A stretch of DNA of 64,000 nucleotides, taken from Alteromonas sp. M12. Its GTDB lineage: Bacteria; Pseudomonadota; Gammaproteobacteria; Enterobacterales; Alteromonadaceae. Location of the stretch: assembly GCF_037478005.1 (NCBI RefSeq), contig NZ_CP144164.1:496001-560000 (forward strand), in the 5' to 3' direction. Position numbers and translations under genes: made by a program. Below, one piece after another: positions 1 through 10,026 of this stretch. The notes beneath the pieces were generated by a model. It was not told the origin of the DNA, did no database searches, and saw only the letters and a list, made by a program, of their open reading frames with translations. The stretch's first letter is position 1. Every line of letters starts with the position of its first letter.

Positions 1-834
1 TTGCCTTTAGCAAGACGAGTATTGCGGGATTTCGTGGGTACTCAATTAGACCGCATCAGAATCGACTCTAAATTATCATTTCAAGAGTTACAGCACTTTA
101 CCCAAGAATACGTTCCTGAGCTGAATAAATTGCTGGAATATTATCAGGGCGAACGCCCAATATTTGATTTGTATGATGTTGAAAATGAGGCGCAACGTTC
201 ATTGGAACGTCGTGTGGAATTGAAATCCGGTGGCTATTTGATCATCGATCAGACTGAAGCAATGACCACTATTGATATAAATACTGGTGCGTTTGTAGGG
301 CACCGTAATCTCGAAGAAACCATTTTCAACACCAATATAGAAGCTACTCAAGCAATCGCCCGTCAACTTAGATTAAGAAATCTTGGTGGGATGATTCTAA
401 TCGACTTCATTGATATGAGCGACGAAGATCATAAACGTCGAGTAATGCACAGCTTAGAATCTGCCACCAGTAAAGATCGGGCTAAATCCAATATCCATGG
501 ATTTACCGCTTTAGGTTTAATCGAAATGACCCGTAAACGCACCCGTGAGAGTTTGGAGCATATATTGTGTGGCGAATGTCCAGTATGTAAGGGCAGAGGT
601 TCAATTAAAACCGTAGAAACTATCTGTTTTGAAGTTATGCGCGAAATTGTGCGAGTTAACCGCGCTTATGACGCAGATAAATTTGTGGTTTATGCATCCC
701 AAGCCGTCGCCGAAGCTTTAATGGGCGAAGAGTCCCATATGTTAGCTGAATTAGAGGTTTTTGTTTCTAAACAAATAAAGGTACAAACTGAATTGCTTTA
801 TAACCAAGACAAATTCGATGTGGTAATGATGTGA
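1..834 (+). CDS. rng: Ribonuclease G, C-terminal part (5' end outside window)
   Basis: Endoribonuclease of the RNase E/G family, acting in 16S rRNA 5' maturation and mRNA turnover. The 277 residues visible correspond to the C-terminal part of the roughly 490-residue enzyme; the true start lies upstream, so the TTG at base 1 is only an internal codon. Visible landmarks are the catalytic DNase I-like region with ILIDFIDMSDEDHKRRV (acidic metal-binding residues) and the zinc-link CGECPVCKGRG, after which the end NQDKFDVVMM matches the enteric RNase G terminus. The stop overlaps the GTG start of yhdP by 4 nt, so the two genes are probably co-transcribed. Confidence 0.96.
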   Translation: MPLARRVLRDFVGTQLDRIRIDSKLSFQELQHFTQEYVPELNKLLEYYQGERPIFDLYDVENEAQRSLERRVELKSGGYLIIDQTEAMTTIDINTGAFVGHRNLEETIFNTNIEATQAIARQLRLRNLGGMILIDFIDMSDEDHKRRVMHSLESATSKDRAKSNIHGFTALGLIEMTRKRTRESLEHILCGECPVCKGRGSIKTVETICFEVMREIVRVNRAYDADKFVVYASQAVAEALMGEESHMLAELEVFVSKQIKVQTELLYNQDKFDVVMM

Positions 835-3800
835 AACCCACTTCATTCTATGCCGCTTACGTAGTTAGAAAACTATGGACGCTAGCAGCTGTTCTGCTGG
901 TGCTGGTGGCTGTGAGCCTAAGTGTTATCCGCTTTTCGTTGCCTTATATGGACGACCATAAGCACCGAATCGAATCTTGGCTAAGTAATCGTTATGGTAT
1001 CAATCTAACTATTGGTCAACTCAGCGCAAATTGGGCCAAAAGTGGCCCTTCTTTGATACTCAAAGACATTAAACTTCAACAAGACGAACAATCTCCCATT
1101 GGTCTAGAAATTGAAGATACGCAAATCGAGATCGATTTTTGGGGCACCATTGTGGCCCGACAGATTCAATCCCGACGTTTTGAGTTAAGTGGCTTGGCGT
1201 TATCCGTTAATTTAGCGCGAATTCAAAGTTCAGAAAGCGAATTTCCAGTGGTTGATGCGCTGGAAGACTTATTTCTACAACAATTGCAGCGTTTTTCAAT
1301 TAGTAATAGTGTGATTGATGTCACCACGCGCTACGATCAGCAATTAATTCAAATACAGCAATTGAGCTGGCTGAATAAAGACGACCGCCACCAAGGTTCA
1401 GGTTTATTGCGCGTGGTGGAGTTAGCCAATAATTCCACAACCTTTAGTCTCGATTTAGTCGGTAATAAAGATAATCTTAGCGGTACTTTTTACGCCCGCG
1501 GTGAAGAACTTGATATGTCACCTTGGCTAAACCAATTGATTCGTACCCAAAATCAGCTAACCCAAAGTAGGGGGAACTTTACATTTTGGGCTGAGTTGAA
1601 AGAAAATCGTATTGAAAACGTGCAAATGATGCTGAATAAAAGTGAGTTTTCATGGACCTCACCGGAAAGTCAGGTTGATGCCGCGATAGTTGGCGGAAGT
1701 ATTCGTGGTGTGCCGGATGAACAGGGTTGGTTAATTAATATCGACGACCTGATTCTAGAATCTCGTCAACAAAGTTTATTAACCAGTTGGACGGGGCACA
1801 TTGGCCGCAATGGGCTGACTCATTTCCAAACGACTACCCCGGTCAATATCCGTACCTTGTTGCCTGTATTGCCATTGGCATTTGATAAGGAAGCAATTGA
1901 CTTCATCGAACAACTCAAACCCAATGCGCGAATTGATGATTTAGCCATTGTCTTCGGTAAGCAATTTTCAGCCAGCGCTAATTTCTCTAAAGTTAGCTGG
2001 AATCAAGTGGATGGGGTACCTGGAGTGACTAACGTTGCTGGCAGTTTTAGGATGTTTGATAACCTCGCTAAATTGTCTATTTCTGGTGCTGAAGGAGAGT
2101 TTTTAGCAGACAATACGTTAGACAAAAATCTCAGTTATCAATCTATCGACTTTGATGTTTTCCTCGATTGGCAACCGCGAGGAGTGGTGGTTGATATACC
2201 CAACTTCTCATTACAAGGTAGCGATTTAAACTTAGATCTGCAGATGGCCTTTGATAGCAAGGACAAACAACTGGATTTAATCGCTAATATTGGTGAGCTG
2301 AGCGTTGAGCAGGCTAAAAATTTATTTCCTGATCACTACATGGGGCCTGAAACTAAAGCGTACTTACAGGGGGCAATGCGCAGCGGAGAGTTAGCTTCTA
2401 CTAACGTGCTTTGGCAAGGTTCGCTTAGCCAATTTCCGTTCGAAAATCACCAAGGTATATTTCAGATAAGTATTGACGTCAACGACAGCGAATTTAAGTT
2501 TGCACCTGACTGGCCAGCATTAACCGATTTGGATGTGGATTTACTATTTGAAAACAAAAGCCTGGCAATGTTAGCTCATAAAGGCAAATTGAAAAATGTC
2601 GCCCTATCTCAGTTATCGGCAGAAATTCCAGAGCTAAGCAATGGAGCCGTGCTAAATATTGACGCTAACGTGAGTGCACAAAGTGCGGATGTAAACGAAC
2701 TAATATTAGACAGTTTTTTGGCTAACAGTTTAGGCACTGTTTTAACCGAAGGCGTTAATGTTAGTGGAAAACTTCAAACCAAGTTAGATCTGCATATCCC
2801 CTTGTCAGGCAATAACGTTATGGCTAAAGGCCGAGTATCTTTGAACGGCAACCCAGTCTATTTACCTAGCCTTAATTTGAATTTTAAAAACATGGTGGGT
2901 GAGGTTTCATTTGCCAATGAAAAGGTTAATTTTAATGGTCTTAAGGGGGAATTGTTTGAGCAAAAAATCACTGCAAATTTCGACGGCTATTCGGATCCAA
3001 ATGGGGCTTACAAAGCAGATATAGAAATTCAAGGTGATTGGGAGTTACAGCCGTTATTGCGGGATCACCAGCCGAGCATGAATAAGTATCTAGCTGGACA
3101 TAGTGCGTGGCAGGCAAATACGCAACTAACTTTACATAAAGACACCTATGCTTATGAATTTGAGTTGGTGAGTAATTTACAAGGGGTGACATCAAGTTTA
3201 CCTGCACCATTTAGCAAAAGCAGCGAGCAAGAAAAGCAGTTGTTCGTGACTGGGAACGGCGATAATCAAGCTTCTAATTTTAGTCTATCTCTCGGCGATT
3301 CTATTTCCTTTGAGGGGGTTCTACCCCATGAAACAATGCAGTTTTCTCGTGCGCATTTATCTATCGGCGAGAGTGAAACTTTGGCAATGGGGCTGGGGTT
3401 TAGTATCTCGGCAAAAGTAAAAGACACTGATTTTGACGCTTGGTATCAAGCTATTTCAACCTTAATAAGTGATTTACCAAGTGGCAATGACCGTCCTATA
3501 TTAACTGCGCCTCAACGAGTTTATGTCAATGCCGAAACCATGATTGTAGCAGGACAAAAAATCAATCAATTAGAGTTAGTGGCCAAGCACTCTAGCGATG
3601 ACTGGTTACTGGAGTTCAATGCGGATCAGATTCGAGCCAAAGTCACCTTATATGATGATTGGTTGAACCGCGGTGTTGATATAAAAGCTGATTTTATTGA
3701 TTTAGCTCAGTGGCATGAAGGTGAGGAAAGTGCCATATCGCAAGCCCCGATGCTGCAAAATTTACCGCCCGTTAGTTTCGATTGTAAGAGCTGCAAATTG

Positions 3801-4679
3801 TTTGGCAATGATTTAGGGAAAGTCGATTTTTCACTATCTAGAGCCCCCACAGGTATGCAAATTGACAATCTGAGGTTTAATAACAGCAATGGTATTTTAT
3901 ATGCTAGCGGTGACTGGTTTATTAGTGAACAAGGTTCAAGTACCGACTTGAAAGGTGAACTCAGCAGTCCTGATTTTGGTGCTTTACTCAAAGGGTTTGG
4001 TTTTGATTCGGGGATTAAAGACTCTAAAGCAAACTTTAAGTTTAATTTAAACTGGCAAGATGCCCCTCACAAGTTTTCGTTATCAAGCCTCGGGGGTAAC
4101 ATTGATTGGCGATTAACTGACGGTTATTTATCTGATGTGAGTGATAAAGGCTCTCGTATTTTTAGTATATTGAGTCTGCAATCGTTAGTTAGAAAGTTGA
4201 GTTTGGACTTCAGAGATGTATTTGCAAAAGGGTTTTTCTACGACAAAATGGGTGGCTCCATGCAAATAGTCGACGGCAAAGCGGAAACCCAAGACGTGGT
4301 AATCGACGGTGCTGCAGGGGAAATGTTAATTGCAGGTTACACTGACTTATCCACGAAGGAGTTGAATTACCGCATTGAGTTTACGCCGAACGTGACGTCA
4401 AGTTTACCCTTGTTAGTGTATTGGATGGTAAATCCTGCTACCGCGATTGCGGCGCTAGCGATTGATCAAGTTCTCACCGAGGCCAAAGTCATCTCCAATG
4501 TGAAATATTCAGTAACCGGTACTTTGGATGAACCGATACTGACAGAGTTGGATAGAAAAAGTAAAGAAGTTGCGTTACCCGCAAGAAATACGCCCATAGA
4601 ACTCGATGATGAAGATATTCCTCCTCAGGTTCTTCCCGAAGAGAGAGTTAATTTGCAAATCAATGATACGAGAGGATAG
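831..4679 (+). CDS. yhdP: YhdP, AsmA-like envelope lipid-transport protein
   Basis: Large AsmA-superfamily protein of 1282 residues (the E. coli homologue is about 1266). In E. coli, YhdP, TamB and YdbH together move phospholipids toward the outer membrane. An N-terminal membrane anchor (about residues 13-36, LWTLAAVLLVLVAVSLSVI) is followed by a long periplasmic part rich in beta-strand repeats. The C-terminal part carries the family-typical region around GYLSDVSDKGSRIFSILSLQ and ends in an acidic tail. The start is GTG, overlapping the rng stop (GTGA). The next gene begins 2 nt after the stop, giving a compact rng-yhdP-nit-tldD transcription unit. Confidence 0.95.
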   Translation: MKPTSFYAAYVVRKLWTLAAVLLVLVAVSLSVIRFSLPYMDDHKHRIESWLSNRYGINLTIGQLSANWAKSGPSLILKDIKLQQDEQSPIGLEIEDTQIEIDFWGTIVARQIQSRRFELSGLALSVNLARIQSSESEFPVVDALEDLFLQQLQRFSISNSVIDVTTRYDQQLIQIQQLSWLNKDDRHQGSGLLRVVELANNSTTFSLDLVGNKDNLSGTFYARGEELDMSPWLNQLIRTQNQLTQSRGNFTFWAELKENRIENVQMMLNKSEFSWTSPESQVDAAIVGGSIRGVPDEQGWLINIDDLILESRQQSLLTSWTGHIGRNGLTHFQTTTPVNIRTLLPVLPLAFDKEAIDFIEQLKPNARIDDLAIVFGKQFSASANFSKVSWNQVDGVPGVTNVAGSFRMFDNLAKLSISGAEGEFLADNTLDKNLSYQSIDFDVFLDWQPRGVVVDIPNFSLQGSDLNLDLQMAFDSKDKQLDLIANIGELSVEQAKNLFPDHYMGPETKAYLQGAMRSGELASTNVLWQGSLSQFPFENHQGIFQISIDVNDSEFKFAPDWPALTDLDVDLLFENKSLAMLAHKGKLKNVALSQLSAEIPELSNGAVLNIDANVSAQSADVNELILDSFLANSLGTVLTEGVNVSGKLQTKLDLHIPLSGNNVMAKGRVSLNGNPVYLPSLNLNFKNMVGEVSFANEKVNFNGLKGELFEQKITANFDGYSDPNGAYKADIEIQGDWELQPLLRDHQPSMNKYLAGHSAWQANTQLTLHKDTYAYEFELVSNLQGVTSSLPAPFSKSSEQEKQLFVTGNGDNQASNFSLSLGDSISFEGVLPHETMQFSRAHLSIGESETLAMGLGFSISAKVKDTDFDAWYQAISTLISDLPSGNDRPILTAPQRVYVNAETMIVAGQKINQLELVAKHSSDDWLLEFNADQIRAKVTLYDDWLNRGVDIKADFIDLAQWHEGEESAISQAPMLQNLPPVSFDCKSCKLFGNDLGKVDFSLSRAPTGMQIDNLRFNNSNGILYASGDWFISEQGSSTDLKGELSSPDFGALLKGFGFDSGIKDSKANFKFNLNWQDAPHKFSLSSLGGNIDWRLTDGYLSDVSDKGSRIFSILSLQSLVRKLSLDFRDVFAKGFFYDKMGGSMQIVDGKAETQDVVIDGAAGEMLIAGYTDLSTKELNYRIEFTPNVTSSLPLLVYWMVNPATAIAALAIDQVLTEAKVISNVKYSVTGTLDEPILTELDRKSKEVALPARNTPIELDDEDIPPQVLPEERVNLQINDTRG

Positions 4680-4681
4680 TA

Positions 4682-5494
4682 ATGGCCAATTTAGTCGCAT
4701 GTCAGTTAGTTTCAAGTCCAGATGTATCGGTCAATCTACAACACGTTGAACAATATATTGCTCAGCAGCAACCTGGTGACTTAATTGTATTGCCGGAATG
4801 TTTCGCGTGTTTTGGGGCTGGTGATGCTGCGTTATTGTTAATTGCAGAGGAGCTTGGAGAAGGTGCTATTCAAGAAGCTTTGTCGGCAATGGCTAAAAAA
4901 TACAAAGTTTGGTTGGTTGCCGGAACTATGCCAATTACTACTTCGAAATCAGGTAAATATACAGCGACCTGCCTAATTTTTGATGATACTGGGCGACGTG
5001 TAGATGATTATCAAAAAATCCATTTGTTTGATGTCCAAGTTGAAGATGGCACCCGCAATTATCTTGAATCCAAATATACCCAAGCTGGTGACAAACTTGT
5101 AGTCGTTGATTCACCTTTCGGCAAAATTGGTGTGGCTGTATGTTATGATATCCGCTTTGCTGCCATGTTTGTCGCTATGGGCGAGATTGACGTATTAGTG
5201 TTACCCAGCGCTTTCACCCGCGCAACGGGGAGAGCTCATTGGGAGCCTCTATTAAAAGCCAGAGCCATAGAAAAACAATGTTATTTGGTTGCAGCTAATC
5301 AAGGCGGTATCCATGCCAACGGTCGCGAGACTTACGGACATTCTTGCGTGATTTCTCCTTGGGGGGAAATCTTATCTGAGATAGAAACAGGCAGTGGCGC
5401 AGTCAGTGCTAAGTTTGATCCCAGCGAAATCAGTAGAATTCGCACTAACATGCCAGTTCAGCAACATAATCAATTCAGGAGTTACCTTGTCTAA
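4682..5494 (+). CDS. Carbon-nitrogen hydrolase (Nit1/YbeM-type amidase)
   Basis: Nitrilase-superfamily amidase, 270 residues, cytoplasmic. The catalytic Glu-Lys-Cys triad is visible: E39 in LPECF, K112 in YQKIHLFDV and C154 in VAVCYDIRF. The NQGG segment and the terminal [10 protein letters not shown] segment fit the Nit1/NitA branch, whose known activity is hydrolysis of deaminated glutathione, a metabolite-repair reaction. The position between yhdP and tldD is conserved in many gammaproteobacteria. The substrate is inferred from family and not shown by the sequence. Confidence 0.88.
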   Translation: MANLVACQLVSSPDVSVNLQHVEQYIAQQQPGDLIVLPECFACFGAGDAALLLIAEELGEGAIQEALSAMAKKYKVWLVAGTMPITTSKSGKYTATCLIFDDTGRRVDDYQKIHLFDVQVEDGTRNYLESKYTQAGDKLVVVDSPFGKIGVAVCYDIRFAAMFVAMGEIDVLVLPSAFTRATGRAHWEPLLKARAIEKQCYLVAANQGGIHANGRETYGHSCVISPWGEILSEIETGSGAVSAKFDPSEISRIRTNMPVQQHNQFRSYLV

Positions 5495-6932
5495 TTTGGT
5501 CGAAGAAAATTTATTATATGCAGCAGATTTAGATCCCAATAAGGTCGTATCCGCTTTAAATCTGATTTGTCAGCATCAAAATGATTTTGCCGATATTTAT
5601 TTTCAATCTAGTCAGCATGAAGGTTGGGTATTGGAAGACGGAATAATTAAAGACGGTAGCTATAATATTGAAAAAGGCGTAGGTGTGCGCGCAGTTAGCG
5701 GTGAAAAAACCGGTTTCGCCTACTCTGATGATATTAGCCAAGAAGCGTTGACTAAAGCGGCAAAAGCATCTCGCAGCATCGCAAGTACTGGAGGTAGTTT
5801 CAATGTTGCTGCCAGCGCACCCAAACAATCATCTGCAAGGTATTTTGCTGAGAATCCCATCCTTGGTATGCAAGAACATCAAAAAATCACCTTATTGCAG
5901 GATGTTGATAAATATATTCGAGATAACGAGCCCTTAGCTACCCAAGTCGTTGTGAGCATTAGTGGGGTGTATGAAGAAGTATTAATTGCTGCTACAGATG
6001 GCACTTTTACTACCGACATACGGCCACTTATTCGACTTAATTGTTCTATCTTAATTGAAAACAATGGAAGAAGAGAGCGCGGCAGTGCCGGTATGGGTGG
6101 ACGTTATGGATACCAATATTTCTTACAATCTGATGGGGATAAAACGCGTTATCAAGTACTAGCTGATGAAGCAATCCACATGGCCAGAGTAAATATGCAG
6201 GCAATTGATGCCCCCGCAGGTTTGATGCCTGTTGTTTTGGGAGCTGGCTGGCCGGGCGTATTATTGCACGAAGCTGTAGGGCACGGTTTAGAAGGTGATT
6301 TTAATCGTAAGGGTGCTTCAACTTTTAGTGGAAAAATGGGACAACAAGTCGCCGCTAAAGGGGTAACTGTAGTTGACGATGGAACTTTGGCTGACCGCCG
6401 TGGTTCATTATCTGTTGATGATGAAGGTACACCAACACAACGAAATGTTTTGATTGAAGACGGTGTATTAACCGGGTATATGCAAGACAAATTAAATGCT
6501 AGATTGATGGGTGTTAATCCTACAGGAAACGGACGTAGAGAGTCCTATGCTCATCTTCCTATGCCGCGAATGACGAATACCTTTATGTTAGAGGGGCAAT
6601 ATAGCCCTGAAGAGATTATTAGTAGTATCGACAAAGGGGTTTATGCGCCTAACTTTGGTGGTGGGCAGGTAGATATCACATCGGGTAAGTTTGTTTTCTC
6701 GACCTCAGAAGCATATTTGATTGAAAATGGCAAAATTACCACTCCAATCAAAGGCGCAACGCTAATTGGCAATGGCCCTGAAGTAATGCAAAAAATTTCG
6801 ATGATAGGTAATAATTTGAGCCTAGACAAAGGCGTTGGTGTGTGTGGTAAAGACGGACAAAGCGTGCCGGTAGGCGTTGGTCAGCCCACCCTCAAAGTCG
6901 ACGAATTAACCGTAGGCGGAACCGCCCTATAA
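5487..6932 (+). CDS. tldD: TldD, subunit of the TldD/TldE metalloprotease
   Basis: Zinc metalloprotease subunit that works with PmbA/TldE to process unfolded peptides (microcin B17 precursor and CcdA in E. coli). The zinc motif [11 protein letters not shown] (HExxxH) lies near residue 261. I choose TTG at 5487 as start: AGGAG lies 5 nt upstream, and the protein is then 481 residues, exactly the E. coli length, with an N-terminus that aligns to enteric TldD. A longer in-frame reading from 5394 would bury 100 nt in the nitrilase gene. The chosen start overlaps the nitrilase stop by 8 nt, suggesting translational coupling. Its partner pmbA lies 0.8 kb downstream, beyond darP. Confidence 0.95.
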   Translation: MSNLVEENLLYAADLDPNKVVSALNLICQHQNDFADIYFQSSQHEGWVLEDGIIKDGSYNIEKGVGVRAVSGEKTGFAYSDDISQEALTKAAKASRSIASTGGSFNVAASAPKQSSARYFAENPILGMQEHQKITLLQDVDKYIRDNEPLATQVVVSISGVYEEVLIAATDGTFTTDIRPLIRLNCSILIENNGRRERGSAGMGGRYGYQYFLQSDGDKTRYQVLADEAIHMARVNMQAIDAPAGLMPVVLGAGWPGVLLHEAVGHGLEGDFNRKGASTFSGKMGQQVAAKGVTVVDDGTLADRRGSLSVDDEGTPTQRNVLIEDGVLTGYMQDKLNARLMGVNPTGNGRRESYAHLPMPRMTNTFMLEGQYSPEEIISSIDKGVYAPNFGGGQVDITSGKFVFSTSEAYLIENGKITTPIKGATLIGNGPEVMQKISMIGNNLSLDKGVGVCGKDGQSVPVGVGQPTLKVDELTVGGTAL

Positions 6933-6942
6933 CATGGGCTCC

Positions 6943-7170
6943 AATCAATCTAGCGGGCTGTTGTAGCATGGCCTTCAGGCCATGGAAGGTTCAGTCAATC
7001 TAGCGGGCTGTTGTAGCATGGCCTTAAGGCCATGGAAGGTTCAGTCAATCTAGCGGGCTCTGTAGCATGGGCTTCAGGCCATGGAATGATCCATATCTTG
7101 CGCGAGGCTAAAGCACCCGCCTACAGGAGGAATGATCCAAATCCTGCGCGGGGCTAAAGCACCCGCCTAC
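6943..7170. repeat. REP-like cluster between tldD and darP
   Basis: Three direct copies of a unit of about 50 bp (from 6943, 6993 and 7043) contain CAATCTAGCGGGCT followed by GTAG and a hairpin such as CATGGCCTTCAGGCCATGG. They are followed by two inverted copies of another GTAG element, ending in CACCCGCCTAC at 7124 and 7170. GTAG next to a GC-rich hairpin is the signature of REP sequences mobilised by RAYT (TnpA-REP) proteins; no RAYT gene is in the window. The last copy overlaps the 3' end of darP, whose TAG stop is the TAG of the REP tetranucleotide. Confidence 0.8.
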
Positions 7171-7676
7171 AACATTTCTTTTAAATATTGGAATAATTCA
7201 CGTGCGGCTTTAGGAGGCTTATTTAGTTCTTGCTGTTTTTTAGCCTGACGAGAATATTGTCTTAACTTTTGGCGATCTAGTTCTGGGTGCTCGTTGATTA
7301 ACACATCAATGCCTCTATCACCCTGCAATACTTTGTCTCGCGCTTCTTCTACATGATGGAACTTGCCAGTTTGTTGACGATGAGCCAATTGCAACTGATC
7401 TAGAGCTAACTGGATAGGCTGGGTATCTCGATGCCGCATCAGCTTACCAATTAGTTGTAATTGACGGCGGTAACCATCTTTCTTCTTATTGATTCTACGA
7501 GCTAGTTCAACTGCTTCGGTTAACTCTTCATCCATAGGGATTTTAGATAATGAAGCCGCACCTAGCTCAACTAGTGCTTCCCCCAATTTTTGAATAGCAA
7601 GACTTTCCTGCTTAAGTTGGGTTTTGCTTTTAATTTCTTGTTCTGGGCCGTTTCCGGTAAAATTCGTATCGCTCAT
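7167..7676 (-). CDS. darP: DarP (YjgA), ribosome maturation/quality factor
   Basis: DUF615-family protein of 169 residues (E. coli YjgA/DarP is about 183) that binds 50S precursors. The helical, Lys/Gln-rich body with INKKKDGYRRQLQLIGKLMRHRD is typical. It is encoded opposite to tldD and pmbA, a common arrangement in gammaproteobacteria. The stop codon at 7167-7169 falls inside a REP tetranucleotide, so the extreme C-terminus may have been altered by REP insertion and the protein is slightly short. The start ATG at 7674-7676 is the only good candidate. Confidence 0.92.
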   Translation of the reverse strand: MSDTNFTGNGPEQEIKSKTQLKQESLAIQKLGEALVELGAASLSKIPMDEELTEAVELARRINKKKDGYRRQLQLIGKLMRHRDTQPIQLALDQLQLAHRQQTGKFHHVEEARDKVLQGDRGIDVLINEHPELDRQKLRQYSRQAKKQQELNKPPKAARELFQYLKEML

Positions 7677-7764
7677 GATAATGTCTTTAATGTTACACTA
7701 TGCCAATTGTAACCCAGCTAATAGCGCACAGCATTAAAAGTTGTGCATAGAAAGTGAGTCTTAT

Positions 7765-9096
7765 ATGCAAATGGAGCAACAATTAGCCCAAATTCAACAA
7801 GCAGTTGAAGACGTTTTGGCATTGGCTAAGCAAAAAGGGGCCAGTCATGCAGAAGCTAGCATGTCGAAAGTTGAGGGTATTTCCGTATCCACTCGGTTAA
7901 AAGAAGTAGAAACAGTTGAATTCACCAACGATGGTGGTTTAGGTATCAGTGTTTATTTTGGTCAACGTAAGGGCAGTGCATCAACTGCAGATTTGAGTAT
8001 AAATGCGCTGACTTTAGCAGTAGAAAAAGCCTGTGAAATTGCTAAGTACACCAGTGAAGACCCCTACTCAGGTCCTGCTGATGAGGCTTTAATGGCCTAT
8101 GACTATCCAAACTTGGATATGTACCATCCAATTGAACTCGATACGCAACACGGGATTCAGCAAGCTATTTTAGCCGAAGAGGCAGCCTTGGGCTTCGATC
8201 CTAGAATTACCAATTCAGACGGTGCTTCATACAACGCTAATATTGGTATGAAGGTGTATGGCAATAGTCATGGGTTCATTGGTGGTTATCCAAGTAGTCG
8301 CTACAGTTTAAGTTGTGTCGTTATCGGAGAAGATAACGGTGATATGCAGCGCGACTATAGTTATACCGTTAATCGTCAAGCCGATTTGATGACGCCTGCC
8401 GCACAAATCGGAAAAGAAGCCGCAGAATTTACTTTAAGCAGACTAAATGCGCGTAAATTGAAGACGGCTAAAATACCGGTTATTTTTCATCGTGATGTCG
8501 CTGCGGGTTTACTTGGACATTTTGTTAGTGCTATTAGTGGCGGCAGCTTGTTCCGGAAGTCATCTTTTTTGCTCGACAGTTTAGGTAATCAAGTTTTACC
8601 TAGCTGGTTTGAAATACTCGAACGTCCGCATATTAAATCGGGGCTTGCCAGCTCACCTTTCGATAATGAAGGTGTTAAAACTGAAGATTTGACTATAGTG
8701 AGTCAGGGTGTATTGAACCATTATCTTTTAACCAGTTACTCGGCGAGAAAGATGGGGATGCAGACTAATGGCCATGCTGGTGGTATTCATAATTGGTTGA
8801 TTAAACATACTGGCCACTCTGATGATGCATTATTAAAGGAAATGGGAACAGGCTTGTTAGTCACTGAACTAATGGGCCAAGGAGTGAATATCGTTACTGG
8901 CGATTATTCTCGAGGTGCGGCTGGCTTTTGGGTTGAAAATGGAGTGATTCAATATCCCGTTCACGAAATAACCATTGCTGGTAACTTAAAAGACATGTTG
9001 ATGAACATTTCTGCCGTTGGTTCTGTGGCTGAAACTCGAGGAAGTATCCACACAGGATCTATCTTAGTAAGTGAAATGCAACTCGCTGGCAGTTAA
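7765..9096 (+). CDS. pmbA: PmbA/TldE, partner subunit of TldD protease
   Basis: Second subunit of the TldD/TldE protease, lacking the zinc motif of TldD. Family landmarks are GISVSTRLKEVETVEF, SGGSLFRKSSFLLDSLG, TGHAGGIHNW and GDYSRGAAGFWVENG. I use ATG 7765, giving 443 residues; an in-frame TTG at 7741 would add 8 residues but has only a weak ribosome-binding site. The gene diverges from darP, with about 90 bp between the two starts, and is followed by a bidirectional terminator. Confidence 0.94.
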   Translation: MQMEQQLAQIQQAVEDVLALAKQKGASHAEASMSKVEGISVSTRLKEVETVEFTNDGGLGISVYFGQRKGSASTADLSINALTLAVEKACEIAKYTSEDPYSGPADEALMAYDYPNLDMYHPIELDTQHGIQQAILAEEAALGFDPRITNSDGASYNANIGMKVYGNSHGFIGGYPSSRYSLSCVVIGEDNGDMQRDYSYTVNRQADLMTPAAQIGKEAAEFTLSRLNARKLKTAKIPVIFHRDVAAGLLGHFVSAISGGSLFRKSSFLLDSLGNQVLPSWFEILERPHIKSGLASSPFDNEGVKTEDLTIVSQGVLNHYLLTSYSARKMGMQTNGHAGGIHNWLIKHTGHSDDALLKEMGTGLLVTELMGQGVNIVTGDYSRGAAGFWVENGVIQYPVHEITIAGNLKDMLMNISAVGSVAETRGSIHTGSILVSEMQLAGS

Positions 9097-9203
9097 AGCA
9101 CTATTTGAATCGATTGTATGTCATCTAACATTCTGCTTTCTAAACGGAAAAAGTTAGGTAAATTTGCGTTTAATTAGTGACCATTAGCGATTCATCAGAT
9201 AGT

Positions 9204-9230
9204 AAAAAAGGGCTTAATAAGCCCTTTTTT
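9204..9230. terminator. Bidirectional terminator between pmbA and arcA
   Basis: The hairpin AAGGGCTTAATAAGCCCTT is flanked by an A-run on the left and a T-run on the right, so it can terminate both pmbA (plus) and arcA (minus). Confidence 0.9.
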
Positions 9231-9259
9231 ACGGTGTCTAATACGTCAAATTGAAACGA

Positions 9260-9964
9260 TTACATGTCAACGGTGCCGCAGAAGCGGTAGCCTTCTCCAT
9301 GAATGGTTACAATCAAATCTTCTGAGTTGACTTCTGATTCGAAGTGCTTACGTATACGACGGATTGTTACGTCAACAGTACGGTCATTAGGACGCAATTC
9401 ACGACCTGTCATTTCCATTATCAACTGCTCTCTTGTTAGGATTTTTCCAGGGTTACTTAGGAACAAGTGTAACGCGCGGAATTCACTACGAGGAAGACGG
9501 AATTCGTTTTGGCTAGGAGATATTAGACTGCGACTATCACCATCTAAAATCCAACCATTAAAGCTTACGCGACTTGGAAGATCGTCATCTTCATTGTTGC
9601 TGAGCGTTCTATTCAAAAGATTTCGCGCTCTAATCGTTAGCTCTCTAGGGTTGAATGGCTTAGTTAAATAATCATCCGCGCCGATCTCTAATCCTAAAAT
9701 ACGGTCAACATCGTTATCTCTGCCGGTTAAGAATATCAAACCGACATTTTTGCGATCTCTGACTTCACGAGCAAGTATCAGCCCATTCTTTCCAGGTAAA
9801 TTTATATCCATAACAACTAGGTTAATGTTGTTATTTTCGAAAAAATCATGCATTTCGCTGCCATCTTCAGCTTCGAATACATTATAACCTTCAGCTTCAA
9901 ATAAGCTTTTCAAAGTAGTCCGTGTTACTACTTCATCTTCAACAATTAGTATATTGGGCGTCAT
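9260..9964 (-). CDS. arcA: ArcA, redox response regulator (OmpR family)
   Basis: Two-component response regulator of 234 residues controlling respiratory genes. The receiver has acidic residues D10/E11, the phosphoacceptor D53 in [12 protein letters not shown], and the conserved K in [19 protein letters not shown]. The C-terminal winged helix contains [26 protein letters not shown] and ends GEGYRFCG, almost identical to enteric ArcA. In E. coli the partner is ArcB; no ArcB is present here. The gene instead follows a YfiR-like gene and a sensor kinase on the same strand, with 62 nt to the YfiR-like gene. Confidence 0.95.
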   Translation of the reverse strand: MTPNILIVEDEVVTRTTLKSLFEAEGYNVFEAEDGSEMHDFFENNNINLVVMDINLPGKNGLILAREVRDRKNVGLIFLTGRDNDVDRILGLEIGADDYLTKPFNPRELTIRARNLLNRTLSNNEDDDLPSRVSFNGWILDGDSRSLISPSQNEFRLPRSEFRALHLFLSNPGKILTREQLIMEMTGRELRPNDRTVDVTIRRIRKHFESEVNSEDLIVTIHGEGYRFCGTVDM

Positions 9965-10026
9965 TGTTTTTATCCGTTTTATTTCAATATATTTAGTTTA
10001 ACAGAAAATATCTATAAATCAGGCTA

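Noticed and set aside
6152..6490. Open frame opposite tldD
   Set aside because: Shadow of the conserved zinc-protease region of tldD.
9303..9671. 122-residue open frame opposite arcA
   Set aside because: Shadow of the strongly conserved arcA; no ribosome-binding site and no recognisable protein pattern.
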